From assembly GCF_036636695.1 (NCBI RefSeq), contig NZ_JAVWNW010000003.1: DNA of 64,000 nt; one strand, written 5' to 3'. This document shows positions 9,133 through 18,000 of the stretch, in pieces. The stretch comes from Anaerorhabdus sp036636695 (GTDB lineage Bacteria > Bacillota_I > Bacilli_A > Erysipelotrichales > Erysipelotrichaceae). The notes below the pieces were generated by a model. The model did no database searches and was not told where the DNA came from. It worked only from the letters and a program-made list of their open reading frames with translations. Numbering within the stretch: the stretch's first letter is position 1; the number at the start of each line of letters is the position of its first letter. Both the position numbers and the translations under genes were made by a program.

Positions 9133-10309
9133 TAAAGTCCATGTAGAAAGCTACTTTAAGTCGCTTAATAAAAAGAATGAAGAACTTTGTGGAGATAAAG
9201 TTGAAATTAGAAGAAATGATGAGTCTTTTGTTATGGTATTGGCAGATGGACTTGGAAGTGGTGTAAAAGCAAATATTCTATCAACACTTACAAGCACAAT
9301 CATTGCAGAAATGGTTTCTTCAGGAGCTTCTTTACAAGATGTTGTTGAAACAATAGCAGCAACACTTCCTGAATGTAAGGAACGTGGAATTGCTTATTCA
9401 ACATTTACAATTCTCCAAGTCTTTTATGATGGAATGGCACATTTAGTAGAGTTTGATAATCCAGCAACAATATTCATAAGAGATGCACAAATTCTTGAAA
9501 CAACTCGTGAAGTACGTATGATTGGTAAACGTAAAATAACTGAAAGTACATTTCAAGTTAAAAAGAATGATTCACTTATTATGTTTTCAGATGGAATTAT
9601 TCATGCTGGAATTGAACAAGCTTTAAATTTTGGATGGGATCATCCACAAGTTCAACAATTTCTTTTAGATTATACAAATCCCAATGATAGTGCTAAAGAA
9701 ATTACTCGAATTCTATTAGCGAATGTTAATGACTTATATGGTGGTCGACCAGGAGATGATTCAACTGTCGCATGTGCTAAAATACTCGAAGCTAAGGAAA
9801 CAAGAGTAATGGTTGGTCCGCCACTTGATGAACAAGATGATGCGAAAGTTGTACAACGTTTATTAGAAGCAACAGGGAAAAAGATTTGTTGCGGAGGAAC
9901 AACAAGTAATATTGTTTCACGCATAACAGGTAATGAAATAGAAATGGAAAGTTTAGTTTCATTAGTATCAGATGTTCCTCCAATGGCATATATCAAAGGT
10001 ATTGATTTGGTGACTGAAGGTGTCTTAACTCTTCAAAAAGTAAATAAATATTTAAGTCGTTGTGTTGAAAGCCAAGATTATCTTGAAGAATTACTCCTCA
10101 CAAAGGGCAAAGATGGTGCACTTTGTTTAGTGAAATGTTTCTTACAAGAATGTAGTCAAGTTACTTTTATGGTAGGACGCTCAGATAATCCAGCACATAA
10201 TGCGATTGCATATTCTACAATATCATTGAATGCGAAAATACAATTAATTCGTGAAATGGCAGAAAATCTAAAACATTTAGGTAAGATTGTATCAATTGAA
10301 TTATACTAG
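9125..10309 (+). CDS. SpoIIE/PP2C-type serine phosphatase with unassigned C-terminal domain
   Basis: This 394-residue protein carries an N-terminal PP2C/SpoIIE domain (about residues 1-220) with metal-binding motifs LADGLGSG, MFSDGI and GDDST. It lacks the membrane segment of sporulation SpoIIE. Residues about 225-394 form a separate domain I cannot name. Its start overlaps the hydrogenase-PAS gene by 8 bases, so the two are translationally coupled, which suggests that PAS/H-cluster state controls dephosphorylation. Its substrate, perhaps an anti-sigma-factor antagonist, is not encoded nearby. Confidence 0.8.
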   Translation: MNNKVHVESYFKSLNKKNEELCGDKVEIRRNDESFVMVLADGLGSGVKANILSTLTSTIIAEMVSSGASLQDVVETIAATLPECKERGIAYSTFTILQVFYDGMAHLVEFDNPATIFIRDAQILETTREVRMIGKRKITESTFQVKKNDSLIMFSDGIIHAGIEQALNFGWDHPQVQQFLLDYTNPNDSAKEITRILLANVNDLYGGRPGDDSTVACAKILEAKETRVMVGPPLDEQDDAKVVQRLLEATGKKICCGGTTSNIVSRITGNEIEMESLVSLVSDVPPMAYIKGIDLVTEGVLTLQKVNKYLSRCVESQDYLEELLLTKGKDGALCLVKCFLQECSQVTFMVGRSDNPAHNAIAYSTISLNAKIQLIREMAENLKHLGKIVSIELY

Positions 10310-10330
10310 AATGCAATTGCATTCTTTTAT
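10308..10330 (+). terminator. Intrinsic terminator after the hydrogenase operon
   Basis: AGAATGCAATTGCATTCT is a perfect palindrome directly at the stop codon and is followed by TTTATTT. Confidence 0.65.
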
Positions 10331-10397
10331 TTAAACTGAGGTAAATTATAAGCATTCATAAATTAATTAGTTTATAATAATACAAGGAGTAGATGAT

Positions 10398-11000
10398 ATG
10401 AGAAAAGAATTAGATATTTCGTTAATGAAATGGAAAAATAAGCCAACAAATTACGTGGTAGGTAGAAGTCGCGTTATTTTTGAAACGATGCCATTTACTG
10501 ATTTATGGTCTAAGACATATTATGGATATACACATAATAATGCACATTCATTAACATTTAAGATCGAACAAAACTTTACTTTCTCATGCCATGTACATTA
10601 TAAATATAAAAAACAATTTGACCAGGCGGGGTTAGTAATCTATGCCAATGATGATAACTGGTTTAAAATATGTGTTGAATATGTTGATGAAAAATCATCG
10701 TTATTAAGTACAGTAGTAACCTATCATGGATTTAGTGATCTTTCTTCATATGCAATAGGTAGTGCAGTAGATAGTATGTGGTATCGTGTATCACATTCAA
10801 ATCAAAATATTTTGGTAGAGAATTCATTTGATGGAATTCATTATAAACAGATGCGCTTATTTCATATGAAGTTTAGAGGTGATAAATTTGAAGTAGGGTT
10901 GTTTGCAGCTAGCCCTAATGATTCATCATTTGATGTTGAATTTAAAGATATGATTGTAGAAGATTGTATATTGAAAGAATATAAAGGAGAAAACAAATGA
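10398..11000 (+). CDS. DUF1349 family protein
   Basis: This 200-residue soluble protein fits the DUF1349 concanavalin-like beta-sandwich family. The characteristic segment AGLVIYANDDNWFKICVEY lies near residue 75, and the C-terminal strand region mentions neither signal peptide nor membrane helix. Carbohydrate binding is suggested by the fold, but no function is established. It is the first gene of a three-gene overlapping operon (DUF1349, pepT, hexose kinase). AAGGAG precedes the ATG. A TATAAT at 10373-10378 would start transcription inside that ribosome binding site, so the true promoter is uncertain. Confidence 0.78.
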   Translation: MRKELDISLMKWKNKPTNYVVGRSRVIFETMPFTDLWSKTYYGYTHNNAHSLTFKIEQNFTFSCHVHYKYKKQFDQAGLVIYANDDNWFKICVEYVDEKSSLLSTVVTYHGFSDLSSYAIGSAVDSMWYRVSHSNQNILVENSFDGIHYKQMRLFHMKFRGDKFEVGLFAASPNDSSFDVEFKDMIVEDCILKEYKGENK

Positions 11001-12223
11001 GTGTTCAAGAAAGATTAATTAGATATTGTAAGGTGAATACGCAATCAGACCCCAATAGTGAAACGATTCCATCTTCAAAAAGACAATTTGATTTGGCTAA
11101 TCTGTTGAAAAAAGAGATGGAAGAAATTGGGTTAGTTGATATTCAGCTTACTGAACAATGTTACTTATATGGAACATTGCCTAGTACACTAGATGAAGAA
11201 AGTGAAACAGTAGGATTTATTGCCCATATGGATACAGCACCAGATTTTTCTGGTGAAAACGTAAATCCAAGAATTATTGAAAATTATGATGGTGAAGATA
11301 TTCACTTGAATGAACAAATTATACTTAGCGTTAATGATTTTCCAAGTATGAAAAATTATATCGGTAAAGATTTAATTGTTACAGATGGTAATACACTTTT
11401 AGGTGCAGATGATAAAGCAGGTATTGCAGAAATATTGGAAGCTTGTGATTGGTTAATGAAACATCCTGAAATCAAGCATGGGAAAATCAAAGTTGCATTT
11501 ACACCCGATGAAGAAATTGGCCGAGGAGCGGATTGTTTTGACGTAGCTGGATTTGGTTGCGATTTTGCCTACACATTAGATGGCGGTGAAGTACACATTG
11601 TTGCGGATGAAACATTTAATGCAGCTAGTGCAGATATTCATATTAAGGGATTTAGTATTCATCCAGGATCTGCAAAAGATAAAATGATTAATGCATTGAA
11701 TATCGCTCAAGAATTTCATGCATTGTTGCCTAAAGATGCTCGCCCAGAACATACAGAGGGACGTGAAGGCTTCTATCACTTACATGATATGAGTGGAAAT
11801 GTTGAAGAAGCTAATCTTCATTATATTTTAAGAAATCATGATTTAAAAAAATTAGAATTACAAAAAGAATCACTCACTCTAGCAAAAGAATATATTAATA
11901 AACTATATAAACGTGATTTAGTTGATGTTGTAATTCATGATGAATATCGTAACATGTACGAAATTCTTAAAGACAATCCAAGACCTGTAGAAATTGCGAA
12001 GAAGGCATTAACAACGCTTGGCTTAAATGTTGAAATGGAAAGTATACGTGGTGGAACGGATGGTGCTACTCTTACATTCAAAGGATTACCATGTCCAAAT
12101 CTAGGTACAGGTGGCGGAAACTATCATGGCCGTTATGAATACTGTTGTATTCAAGAGATGGAACAAGCTGTTCAATGTATATTGAACATTGTTGAATTAG
12201 TTTCAACCAAGGAGGGTCTATGA
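10997..12223 (+). CDS. pepT: Peptidase T (tripeptide aminopeptidase)
   Basis: This 408-residue M20-family zinc peptidase removes the N-terminal residue of tripeptides in the cytoplasm. Visible motifs are HMDTAPD, GADDKAG, DEEIGRGA (catalytic Glu and metal ligand) and GGTDGA. Length matches the family. The ATG overlaps the preceding stop (ATGA), and the stop overlaps the next ATG, so all three genes are coupled. Confidence 0.92.
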   Translation: MSVQERLIRYCKVNTQSDPNSETIPSSKRQFDLANLLKKEMEEIGLVDIQLTEQCYLYGTLPSTLDEESETVGFIAHMDTAPDFSGENVNPRIIENYDGEDIHLNEQIILSVNDFPSMKNYIGKDLIVTDGNTLLGADDKAGIAEILEACDWLMKHPEIKHGKIKVAFTPDEEIGRGADCFDVAGFGCDFAYTLDGGEVHIVADETFNAASADIHIKGFSIHPGSAKDKMINALNIAQEFHALLPKDARPEHTEGREGFYHLHDMSGNVEEANLHYILRNHDLKKLELQKESLTLAKEYINKLYKRDLVDVVIHDEYRNMYEILKDNPRPVEIAKKALTTLGLNVEMESIRGGTDGATLTFKGLPCPNLGTGGGNYHGRYEYCCIQEMEQAVQCILNIVELVSTKEGL

Positions 12224-13152
12224 TTTATACATGTACACTTAATCCATCACTAGATTATTATATGGAATTTGCAGAGGATTTAAACGGATCACATACTAAC
12301 CGTAGCCAACTTGAATATTTTGAAGCAGGTGGAAAAGGAATCAATGTTTCAATCGTGTTAAATAATCTTATGATACCTTCTCGTGCGGTTGGATTTCTAG
12401 GAGGATTTACAAAAGACTTTTATATTAATTTACTTCAAAGATATGAATATATTCAACCGAGTTTTACATATATTGAAGGGCATACACGTATTAATGTAAA
12501 AGCGAAAACGAGTACTGGAGATGTTGATTTAAATGCTGCCGGTCCATATATTATTGACAAGAGTATGGAACAATTGAAAAATAGACTTGATCGTTTAGAT
12601 GAAAATGATATTTTAGTTTTTTCAGGGAATAGTCCAGAATACTTGCTTGAACAAATTGAAGGTATGATTCGCATGTGTTCAGAAAATGGAGTTCGTATTG
12701 TTTTAGATACAAACCCGACAATTATACAACGTTGTTTGAAATATAATCCGTACTTAATCAATCCGAGTCTTTTAGAACTTTCACAAATTGTGAATCGTGA
12801 TTTGACTGGAGTAGATGAAATTATTGAGGCTGCTAAAAATTGTGTGCGACAAGGCGCTAAGAATGTAATGGTTCGACTAGAAGCGGATGGCTCAATTTTA
12901 GCTAATCCAGAAGGTGTATTTAAAGCTTCGCATCTAGGTAAAGAAACAATTCATGTTAATACCGTTGGAACTAGTGATGCAATGGTTGCAGGATTTGTAA
13001 TGAGTTCACTTCGTACACCAAAACCACTAGAATGTTTCAAGTTTGCGAACTCTTGTAGTGAGGCAACAGTATTTTCAAAAAGTTTAGAAATTCGTGATAA
13101 AGTAAATGCACTTTACGATCAAGTACAAGTAGAAAAACTTCAAGATTTTTAA
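12220..13152 (+). CDS. 1-phosphofructokinase/tagatose-6-phosphate kinase-like hexose kinase
   Basis: This 310-residue PfkB-family kinase begins with the LacC/FruK-type TLNPSLDYYMEF and has GGKGINVS near residue 42. The C-terminal signature reads VGTSDAMVAGF, with G250, T251, S252, D253 and A254, where the family normally has GAGDS. The catalytic Asp is kept but the anion-hole sequence is altered. Substrate is therefore uncertain. It is coupled to pepT by an ATGA overlap behind GGAGGG. Confidence 0.75.
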   Translation: MIYTCTLNPSLDYYMEFAEDLNGSHTNRSQLEYFEAGGKGINVSIVLNNLMIPSRAVGFLGGFTKDFYINLLQRYEYIQPSFTYIEGHTRINVKAKTSTGDVDLNAAGPYIIDKSMEQLKNRLDRLDENDILVFSGNSPEYLLEQIEGMIRMCSENGVRIVLDTNPTIIQRCLKYNPYLINPSLLELSQIVNRDLTGVDEIIEAAKNCVRQGAKNVMVRLEADGSILANPEGVFKASHLGKETIHVNTVGTSDAMVAGFVMSSLRTPKPLECFKFANSCSEATVFSKSLEIRDKVNALYDQVQVEKLQDF

Positions 13153-13226
13153 TTGTGTAAAATTATGTGTTTATCTTGTTTATGAAATTTATTTTTGATA
13201 AAATGAGTATCCGAAAGAAGGTAATT

Positions 13227-13823
13227 ATGAAAAAAATATTTATTATTGCACTTGCATCTCTATTATTATTTGGATGCTCGTCTGAACCTGCTCAAACGTC
13301 CTCTAAGCCAACTGAAAAAATTGATGTATCTACATTAAATATTCTTGATTTAGGTGCTGAGACGGCTGATATGAGCGGATATACGCTACTTACTGATACA
13401 AAACATGTGTTCAAAAAAATTACAATGGAAGAATCTATCCGTTTATTTGAAGAAAAAGGTTCAGGTCTTATCTACTATGGACATGATCAATGTGCCTTTT
13501 GCCAACAAGCAGTTCCAGTTTTAAACAATGCTGCTCGTCAAATGGGTGTTGATATCTACTATGTTGATGTCTATTCAAAAGACGGATACAGTGAAGAAAT
13601 TTATGCGAAATTAGTGGATATTATCAAAGATCATTTGAAAGTTGTTGATGGAGTACCAACATTCTATGTACCACAAGTATTTGTCATTAAAGATGGTGAA
13701 ATTGTTGGTGAACATTTAAGTCTAGTAGATTCATATAACATTAATGAAGATGGCGATATGAATGAAAAACAACGCAATGAACTTAAGAAAATCTATATTG
13801 AAATTATTGAAAAACTACGTTAA
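13227..13823 (+). CDS. Thioredoxin-fold lipoprotein
   Basis: This 198-residue protein has a lipoprotein signal ending in the lipobox LFGC with C17, so it should be anchored outside the membrane. A redox motif CAFC (C89, C92) sits in a thioredoxin-like context, with VPTFYVPQVFVI as the likely cis-Pro region. A role in extracytoplasmic thiol-disulfide exchange is inferred. ATG 13227 follows GAAGG; an upstream in-frame start lacks a ribosome binding site and would bury the signal peptide. Confidence 0.78.
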   Translation: MKKIFIIALASLLLFGCSSEPAQTSSKPTEKIDVSTLNILDLGAETADMSGYTLLTDTKHVFKKITMEESIRLFEEKGSGLIYYGHDQCAFCQQAVPVLNNAARQMGVDIYYVDVYSKDGYSEEIYAKLVDIIKDHLKVVDGVPTFYVPQVFVIKDGEIVGEHLSLVDSYNINEDGDMNEKQRNELKKIYIEIIEKLR

Positions 13824-13840
13824 TCGTAGTTTTTTCTTTT
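13811..13840 (+). terminator. Intrinsic terminator
   Basis: AAAACTACG (13811-13819) pairs with CGTAGTTTT (13825-13833) around a 5-base loop and runs into TTCTTTT. The stem includes the end of the lipoprotein gene. Confidence 0.8.
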
Positions 13841-13952
13841 GAATTACGATTTTATATGACGATTACAAACTTTCTTGGTAAAATATAAATATAGAGCATC
13901 ACAATTTCAATTAGAATCAATTTTTGTTAAACTACACTTAGAGGTGATTAAA

Positions 13953-14210
13953 ATGAAAAAAATCAAAATGTTTATGTTCGAAGCTTGTCCACATTGCAAA
14001 AAAGCAAGAGGATTTTTAGATGAATTGTTAAAAGAAGAAAAATATAAGGATATCGAAATTGAAATGATTGATGAAAAATTGCATCCTGAAATTGCGGATA
14101 CATATGATTATTATTATGTACCTACATTTTATGTGAATGATGAAAAAGTTAGTGAAGGATCAGTGACTTTTGATCAAGTAAAGGCAGTTTTAGACAAGGC
14201 ACTATTATAG
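13953..14210 (+). CDS. Glutaredoxin/thioredoxin-like protein (CPHC)
   Basis: This 85-residue cytoplasmic protein has a CPHC active site (C12, C15) after a short beta strand and a YVPTFYV cis-Pro region near residue 58, the layout of small glutaredoxin-like proteins. ATG 13953 follows GAGGTG; the longer in-frame start upstream has no ribosome binding site. Its cytoplasmic location contrasts with the CAFC lipoprotein just before it. Confidence 0.8.
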   Translation: MKKIKMFMFEACPHCKKARGFLDELLKEEKYKDIEIEMIDEKLHPEIADTYDYYYVPTFYVNDEKVSEGSVTFDQVKAVLDKALL

Positions 14211-14211
14211 T

Positions 14212-14664
14212 ATGTTTTGGCCATTTCATAAATCGAGATATTCAGATGGTGAAATTGATTTAGTTGAAATGTATAAAATTAAAGGTGATGAATTAAATGA
14301 TTACATTCCATCAGTCTACTATGAAATCTATTTAAAAGAGAATAATAAAAGAATAGGTAAATGTGATTTGCGTATTGGAATGGATCATAAACTCTATTAT
14401 GCAGGAAATATTGGATATAGCGTATCGAAGCCCTATCGTGGAAATCATTATGCGTATAAAGCGTGTAAAATTTTATTTGAATTGGCAAAAGACAAGTATA
14501 AAATGGATGAAATAATAATAACGTGTAATCCAGATAACATCGCATCCAAGAAAACTTGTGAACGATTGGATGGAGAGTTTGTAGAATTAGTTGATGTGCC
14601 ATTAGGGCATTGGTTAAGAAACCAAGGTGATTATCAAAAATGTATTTATCGATTCAAATTATGA
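14212..14664 (+). CDS. GNAT-family N-acetyltransferase
   Basis: This 150-residue protein resembles RimJ/RimL-type GNAT enzymes: the segment GYSVSKPYRGNHYAYKA near residue 68 fits the acetyl-CoA loop (R/Q-x-x-G-x-A), followed by ITCNPDNIASKKTCERL. The target is unknown. It starts one base after the preceding stop without a clear ribosome binding site, so translational coupling is likely. Confidence 0.72.
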   Translation: MFWPFHKSRYSDGEIDLVEMYKIKGDELNDYIPSVYYEIYLKENNKRIGKCDLRIGMDHKLYYAGNIGYSVSKPYRGNHYAYKACKILFELAKDKYKMDEIIITCNPDNIASKKTCERLDGEFVELVDVPLGHWLRNQGDYQKCIYRFKL

Positions 14665-14690
14665 GAAGCTTAAAGGCTTCTTTTAATTTC
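14664..14690 (+). terminator. Intrinsic terminator
   Basis: AGAAGC pairs with GCTTCT around a short TTAAAG loop region and is followed by TTTAATTTC, immediately after the acetyltransferase stop. Confidence 0.7.
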
Positions 14691-14729
14691 TAAAGATTTA
14701 AACGTCTTTGTGGAATTAAGTGAAGATTT

Positions 14730-14738
14730 TGTTATAAT
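14730..14738 (+). promoter_or_regulatory. Extended -10 promoter for cls
   Basis: TGTTATAAT gives an extended -10, and no strong -35 is visible, as expected for this promoter class. The predicted start leaves a leader of only about 10 bases before the ATG at 14755. Confidence 0.55.
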
Positions 14739-14754
14739 GTTATCAAGGTGAACT

Positions 14755-16287
14755 ATGAAGAAATTACTAAGTATATTTACAAGTCGATTATTTGTTGTTG
14801 CTGTATTAATTCTTTTACAGCTTGTTTTTATGATGTCTCTTGTTTATCAAGCAGGGGTATTAAATCGTAAAATTAATTTCTTTTTCTTAATATTAAGTTA
14901 TTTAATGGTTGTTTATATTATTAATAAAGAAGGAAATCCATCTTTTAAAGTAGCGTGGTGTATCATCATTTTGGTTCTTCCAGTTTTTGGGGGAATATTC
15001 TATTTATTATTTGGTGATAAGAAAGTTCCAAAGGCGCTTCAAAAAACAATGTTAAATTCGATACAAAAAACAATACCTTTATTGAGTCAAGATCAAGATA
15101 TACTAACTGAACTGAAAAAGACGAATTATGAAGCATATAAAGAAAGTTCCTATGTCTGGTTTAATACCTACTTTCCAGTCTATCAGCGAACTGAAACAAC
15201 ATATTTCAAAGTGGGTGAAGAAAAATACGCTAAGCTTATTGAGGAATTAAAGAAGGCAAAAAGCTTTATTTTTATGGAATATTTTATTGTAGAAGAGGGC
15301 GAGTTTTGGAATAGTGTATTACAAATTCTTGAAGAAAAAGTAAAAGAAGGTGTACTTGTCCGATTCATGTATGATGATGCAGGTTGTGTAAGTAAACTAG
15401 ATCCTCATTACAAGAAAACATTAGAGCGTAAAGGAATAGAGTGTGCGGTGTTTAATCCAATTAAAGCACAGCTGGTTATTCAAATGAATAATCGTGACCA
15501 TCGTAAAATTACCGTTATTGATAATCAGGTTGGTTTTGTTGGTGGAATTAATCTTGCCGATGAATATATTAATAAAGTAGTTCGTTTTGGACATTGGAAA
15601 GATACAGCAGTTATGTTGAAGGGTGAGGCTGTATGGAGTTTAACCGTAATGTTTCTACAATTTTGGAATTATGTAGATAAAGAAAAGAATATAAACTTTT
15701 TGAAGTTCAAATTGCCAGTTGAAGAAGAAATAGAAAGTGATGGATTTGTCCAACCCTTTAGCGATTCACCAACAGACAATGAAGAAGCGGGACTCAATGT
15801 CCATATGAATATGATAAACAATGCAAAGGAATATATATACATTCATACGCCTTACCTAGTTATTGGCTATGAAATGCACAAGGCATTAACACTTGCCGCA
15901 AAAAGCGGGGTTGATGTCAGAATAGTTTGCCCTTATATTCCAGATAAATGGTATGTACATTGGGTAACACAATCTAACTATTTACCACTAATTAATCACG
16001 GAGTGAAAATTTATGAATATAAACCTGGTTTCATTCATTCAAAATCAATTGTATGTGATGATGAAATTGGTATATGTGGGACAATAAACATGGATTATCG
16101 TAGTTATTATTTGCATTATGAATGTGGAGTTCTTCTTTATAATTGTAAAACATTAAAAACAATGAAAGAAGATTTTCTTCAAACGTTGAATGTTTGTGTA
16201 GAGATTACAAAGGAAGATTGCAAGAATACGTTCTTTTTGAAGAAAATTATTCAAGCGATGTTGAACTTCTTTGCCCCACTTATGTAA
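14755..16287 (+). CDS. cls: Cardiolipin synthase
   Basis: This 510-residue membrane enzyme condenses phosphatidylglycerol to cardiolipin. Two N-terminal hydrophobic helices (about residues 10-32 and 38-83) precede two phospholipase-D domains. The first HKD motif is in RDHRKITVIDNQVGFVGG and the second in HSKSIVCDDEIGICGTINMD. Length is the usual ~480-510 residues. AAGGTG precedes the ATG. It is a single-gene unit between two terminators. Confidence 0.9.
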   Translation: MKKLLSIFTSRLFVVAVLILLQLVFMMSLVYQAGVLNRKINFFFLILSYLMVVYIINKEGNPSFKVAWCIIILVLPVFGGIFYLLFGDKKVPKALQKTMLNSIQKTIPLLSQDQDILTELKKTNYEAYKESSYVWFNTYFPVYQRTETTYFKVGEEKYAKLIEELKKAKSFIFMEYFIVEEGEFWNSVLQILEEKVKEGVLVRFMYDDAGCVSKLDPHYKKTLERKGIECAVFNPIKAQLVIQMNNRDHRKITVIDNQVGFVGGINLADEYINKVVRFGHWKDTAVMLKGEAVWSLTVMFLQFWNYVDKEKNINFLKFKLPVEEEIESDGFVQPFSDSPTDNEEAGLNVHMNMINNAKEYIYIHTPYLVIGYEMHKALTLAAKSGVDVRIVCPYIPDKWYVHWVTQSNYLPLINHGVKIYEYKPGFIHSKSIVCDDEIGICGTINMDYRSYYLHYECGVLLYNCKTLKTMKEDFLQTLNVCVEITKEDCKNTFFLKKIIQAMLNFFAPLM

Positions 16288-16377
16288 AATGACAAAGATG
16301 AAATCTATTAGTGTTATTTATAGAATCATGAGTGGAAATTAATGCAATGATTGTAAAATTTAATTATCTTTATAAAC

Positions 16378-16428
16378 AAGACTTTTACATACTTTTTCCA
16401 GTAATGTAGGAGTCTTTATTTATTTTAA
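16378..16428 (+). terminator. Probable terminator after cls
   Basis: AAGACT..TACAT pairs with ATGTA..AGTCTT (16378-16416) with a small internal mismatch and a 13-base loop, then TTATTTATTTT. It lies about 90 bases after the cls stop; the rest of the 16288-16574 gap is AT-rich and shows nothing else except the next promoter. Confidence 0.6.
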
Positions 16429-16562
16429 AAGAAACATGAATTTAATTACTTTATTTGTGTGTTTGATTGATGTTATATTAGGTTAAATATTCTCTTTTAA
16501 TGGATGGATTAAATTTAATTTTAATTGGTCTAAAAATATTTATAGAGCCTATGTTCTAATGA

Positions 16563-16568
16563 TATAAT
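16563..16568 (+). promoter_or_regulatory. -10 box immediately before the amidase start
   Basis: TATAAT ends six bases before the ATG at 16575, so initiation seven bases downstream would fall on the A of the start codon and give a leaderless mRNA. No convincing -35 is visible. A more distant promoter cannot be excluded. Confidence 0.4.
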
Positions 16569-16574
16569 AGGGAC

Positions 16575-17255
16575 ATGAAAATAAATGATAAGAGACAAAC
16601 TAAAAAACTAATCCTTCTTGCAAGTTTATTAATTATAATTCTTGTAGTTTTAATATGTTTTCTAAAAATTACTAAAAAACCTGAAAGAGAATGGGCATCT
16701 TTTGATGCAAATTTAGAAAATGTTGAAGATATTCCAGTTATTACAAATTTTATTGACCCAACATCGGATAGACGACCTGAAATTGAACGAGAAATCAAAT
16801 GGATTGTTATTCATGAAACGGATAATCGTGGTTCAAGTGCTGGTGCACTTAATCATGATACTTTCTTGCATACTGATAATTCGCAAGTAAATAGTTGGCA
16901 TTATACAGTGGATGATAGTGTTATTTACCATCATTTGCCTGATAATGAAGTAGGTTGGCATGCAGGTGATAAGAAAACTGAAGATGGTGGCAATATGACG
17001 GGTATTGGTATTGAGATGTGTGTAAACCAAACAGGTGATTATCAAAAAACATTGGAAAATACCGCCAAGTTAATTGCGACACTTATGATTGCATATGATT
17101 TAGGGATGGATGAAGTTAAGTTTCACCAAGATTTTTCTGGTAAGATATGTCCACATCGTCTAATTACAGAAGGTCGTGTGAAAGAATTTCGATTAATGAT
17201 TGAAAAAGAATATAATAAGTATAAAGAACAGGAGAAACAAAATGAATCCAAATAA
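16575..17255 (+). CDS. N-acetylmuramoyl-L-alanine amidase (Amidase_2 family)
   Basis: This 226-residue cell-wall hydrolase has a basic N-terminus, one hydrophobic helix (about 11-30) and an extracellular zinc amidase domain. Motifs are WIVIHETDN with zinc ligand H80, WHYTVDD, GWHAGD and KICPHR, the last with the remaining zinc ligand. It should cut the bond between muramic acid and L-alanine. The signal helix has no obvious cleavage site, so it may stay anchored. The start has no separate ribosome binding site (see the -10 box entry). Confidence 0.85.
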   Translation: MKINDKRQTKKLILLASLLIIILVVLICFLKITKKPEREWASFDANLENVEDIPVITNFIDPTSDRRPEIEREIKWIVIHETDNRGSSAGALNHDTFLHTDNSQVNSWHYTVDDSVIYHHLPDNEVGWHAGDKKTEDGGNMTGIGIEMCVNQTGDYQKTLENTAKLIATLMIAYDLGMDEVKFHQDFSGKICPHRLITEGRVKEFRLMIEKEYNKYKEQEKQNESK

Positions 17256-18000
17256 AGTTATCCAACTTGCGATGAAGACGGGATCACTCTTACTTGAAAG
17301 TGGAGCGGAAACATATCGAGTAGAAGATACAATTGTCAGAATTTGTAGTACATATGGAATGACCGATACTAGTTGTTTCTGTACGCAAACAGGAATTATG
17401 ATGAGTTCAATTTTTGATGGAACAACCTATTCACAAGTTGCCCGTATTCAATCAAGATCCACAAATTTAGATAGAATCGGAAATTTGAATCAATTGTCAC
17501 GTGATGCATGTTCAATTGAATTACCAGAATATGAGAAGCGATTAAATGATATTATTTCTACAAAAACATATAGTGTATTTATGAACATTTTATTCGCTTC
17601 AATATGTACATTTGGATTTACTTTACTTTATCGTGGGAAATTAGGGGATGCATTTGTAGGATTTATTTTGGGTGGTATAGTACGCTATTGCACACTTTAT
17701 TTAGAATCAAAAGGATTAAACTCATTTTTTAATACAAGTGGCTGTGCGTTCCTTATAACACTCACTGCATTATTGTTAGAGAACTATCATTTGATAGCGA
17801 GTAGAAATACGGTTATCATTGGGACGATAATGTTGCTTGTGCCAGGACTTGCGATTACAAATGCGATTCGTGATTCTATTGCTGGTGACCTTGTTAGTGG
17901 AACTGCAAGAGCGGTTGAAGCATTATTAATTGCAGTTGCAGTTGCATTAGGAAGTGGGATTGCGCTAACAATTTGGTTAAGTCTAGGAGGTATAATATGA
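17242..18000 (+). CDS. Threonine/serine exporter N-terminal subunit (ThrE-like, DUF1212)
   Basis: This 252-residue protein fits the DUF1212 half of ThrE: a soluble region (residues 1-110, beginning with LAMKTGSLLLESGAETYRVEDT) followed by about five membrane helices. It works with the next gene as a two-component amino-acid exporter. ATG 17242 after AGGAG overlaps the amidase gene by 14 bases. Confidence 0.85.
   Translation: MNPNKVIQLAMKTGSLLLESGAETYRVEDTIVRICSTYGMTDTSCFCTQTGIMMSSIFDGTTYSQVARIQSRSTNLDRIGNLNQLSRDACSIELPEYEKRLNDIISTKTYSVFMNILFASICTFGFTLLYRGKLGDAFVGFILGGIVRYCTLYLESKGLNSFFNTSGCAFLITLTALLLENYHLIASRNTVIIGTIMLLVPGLAITNAIRDSIAGDLVSGTARAVEALLIAVAVALGSGIALTIWLSLGGII

Noticed and set aside
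9125..10309. Sporulation SpoIIE
   Set aside because: It has no membrane domain, is coupled to a hydrogenase-PAS gene, and no other sporulation gene lies nearby; only the phosphatase domain is shared.
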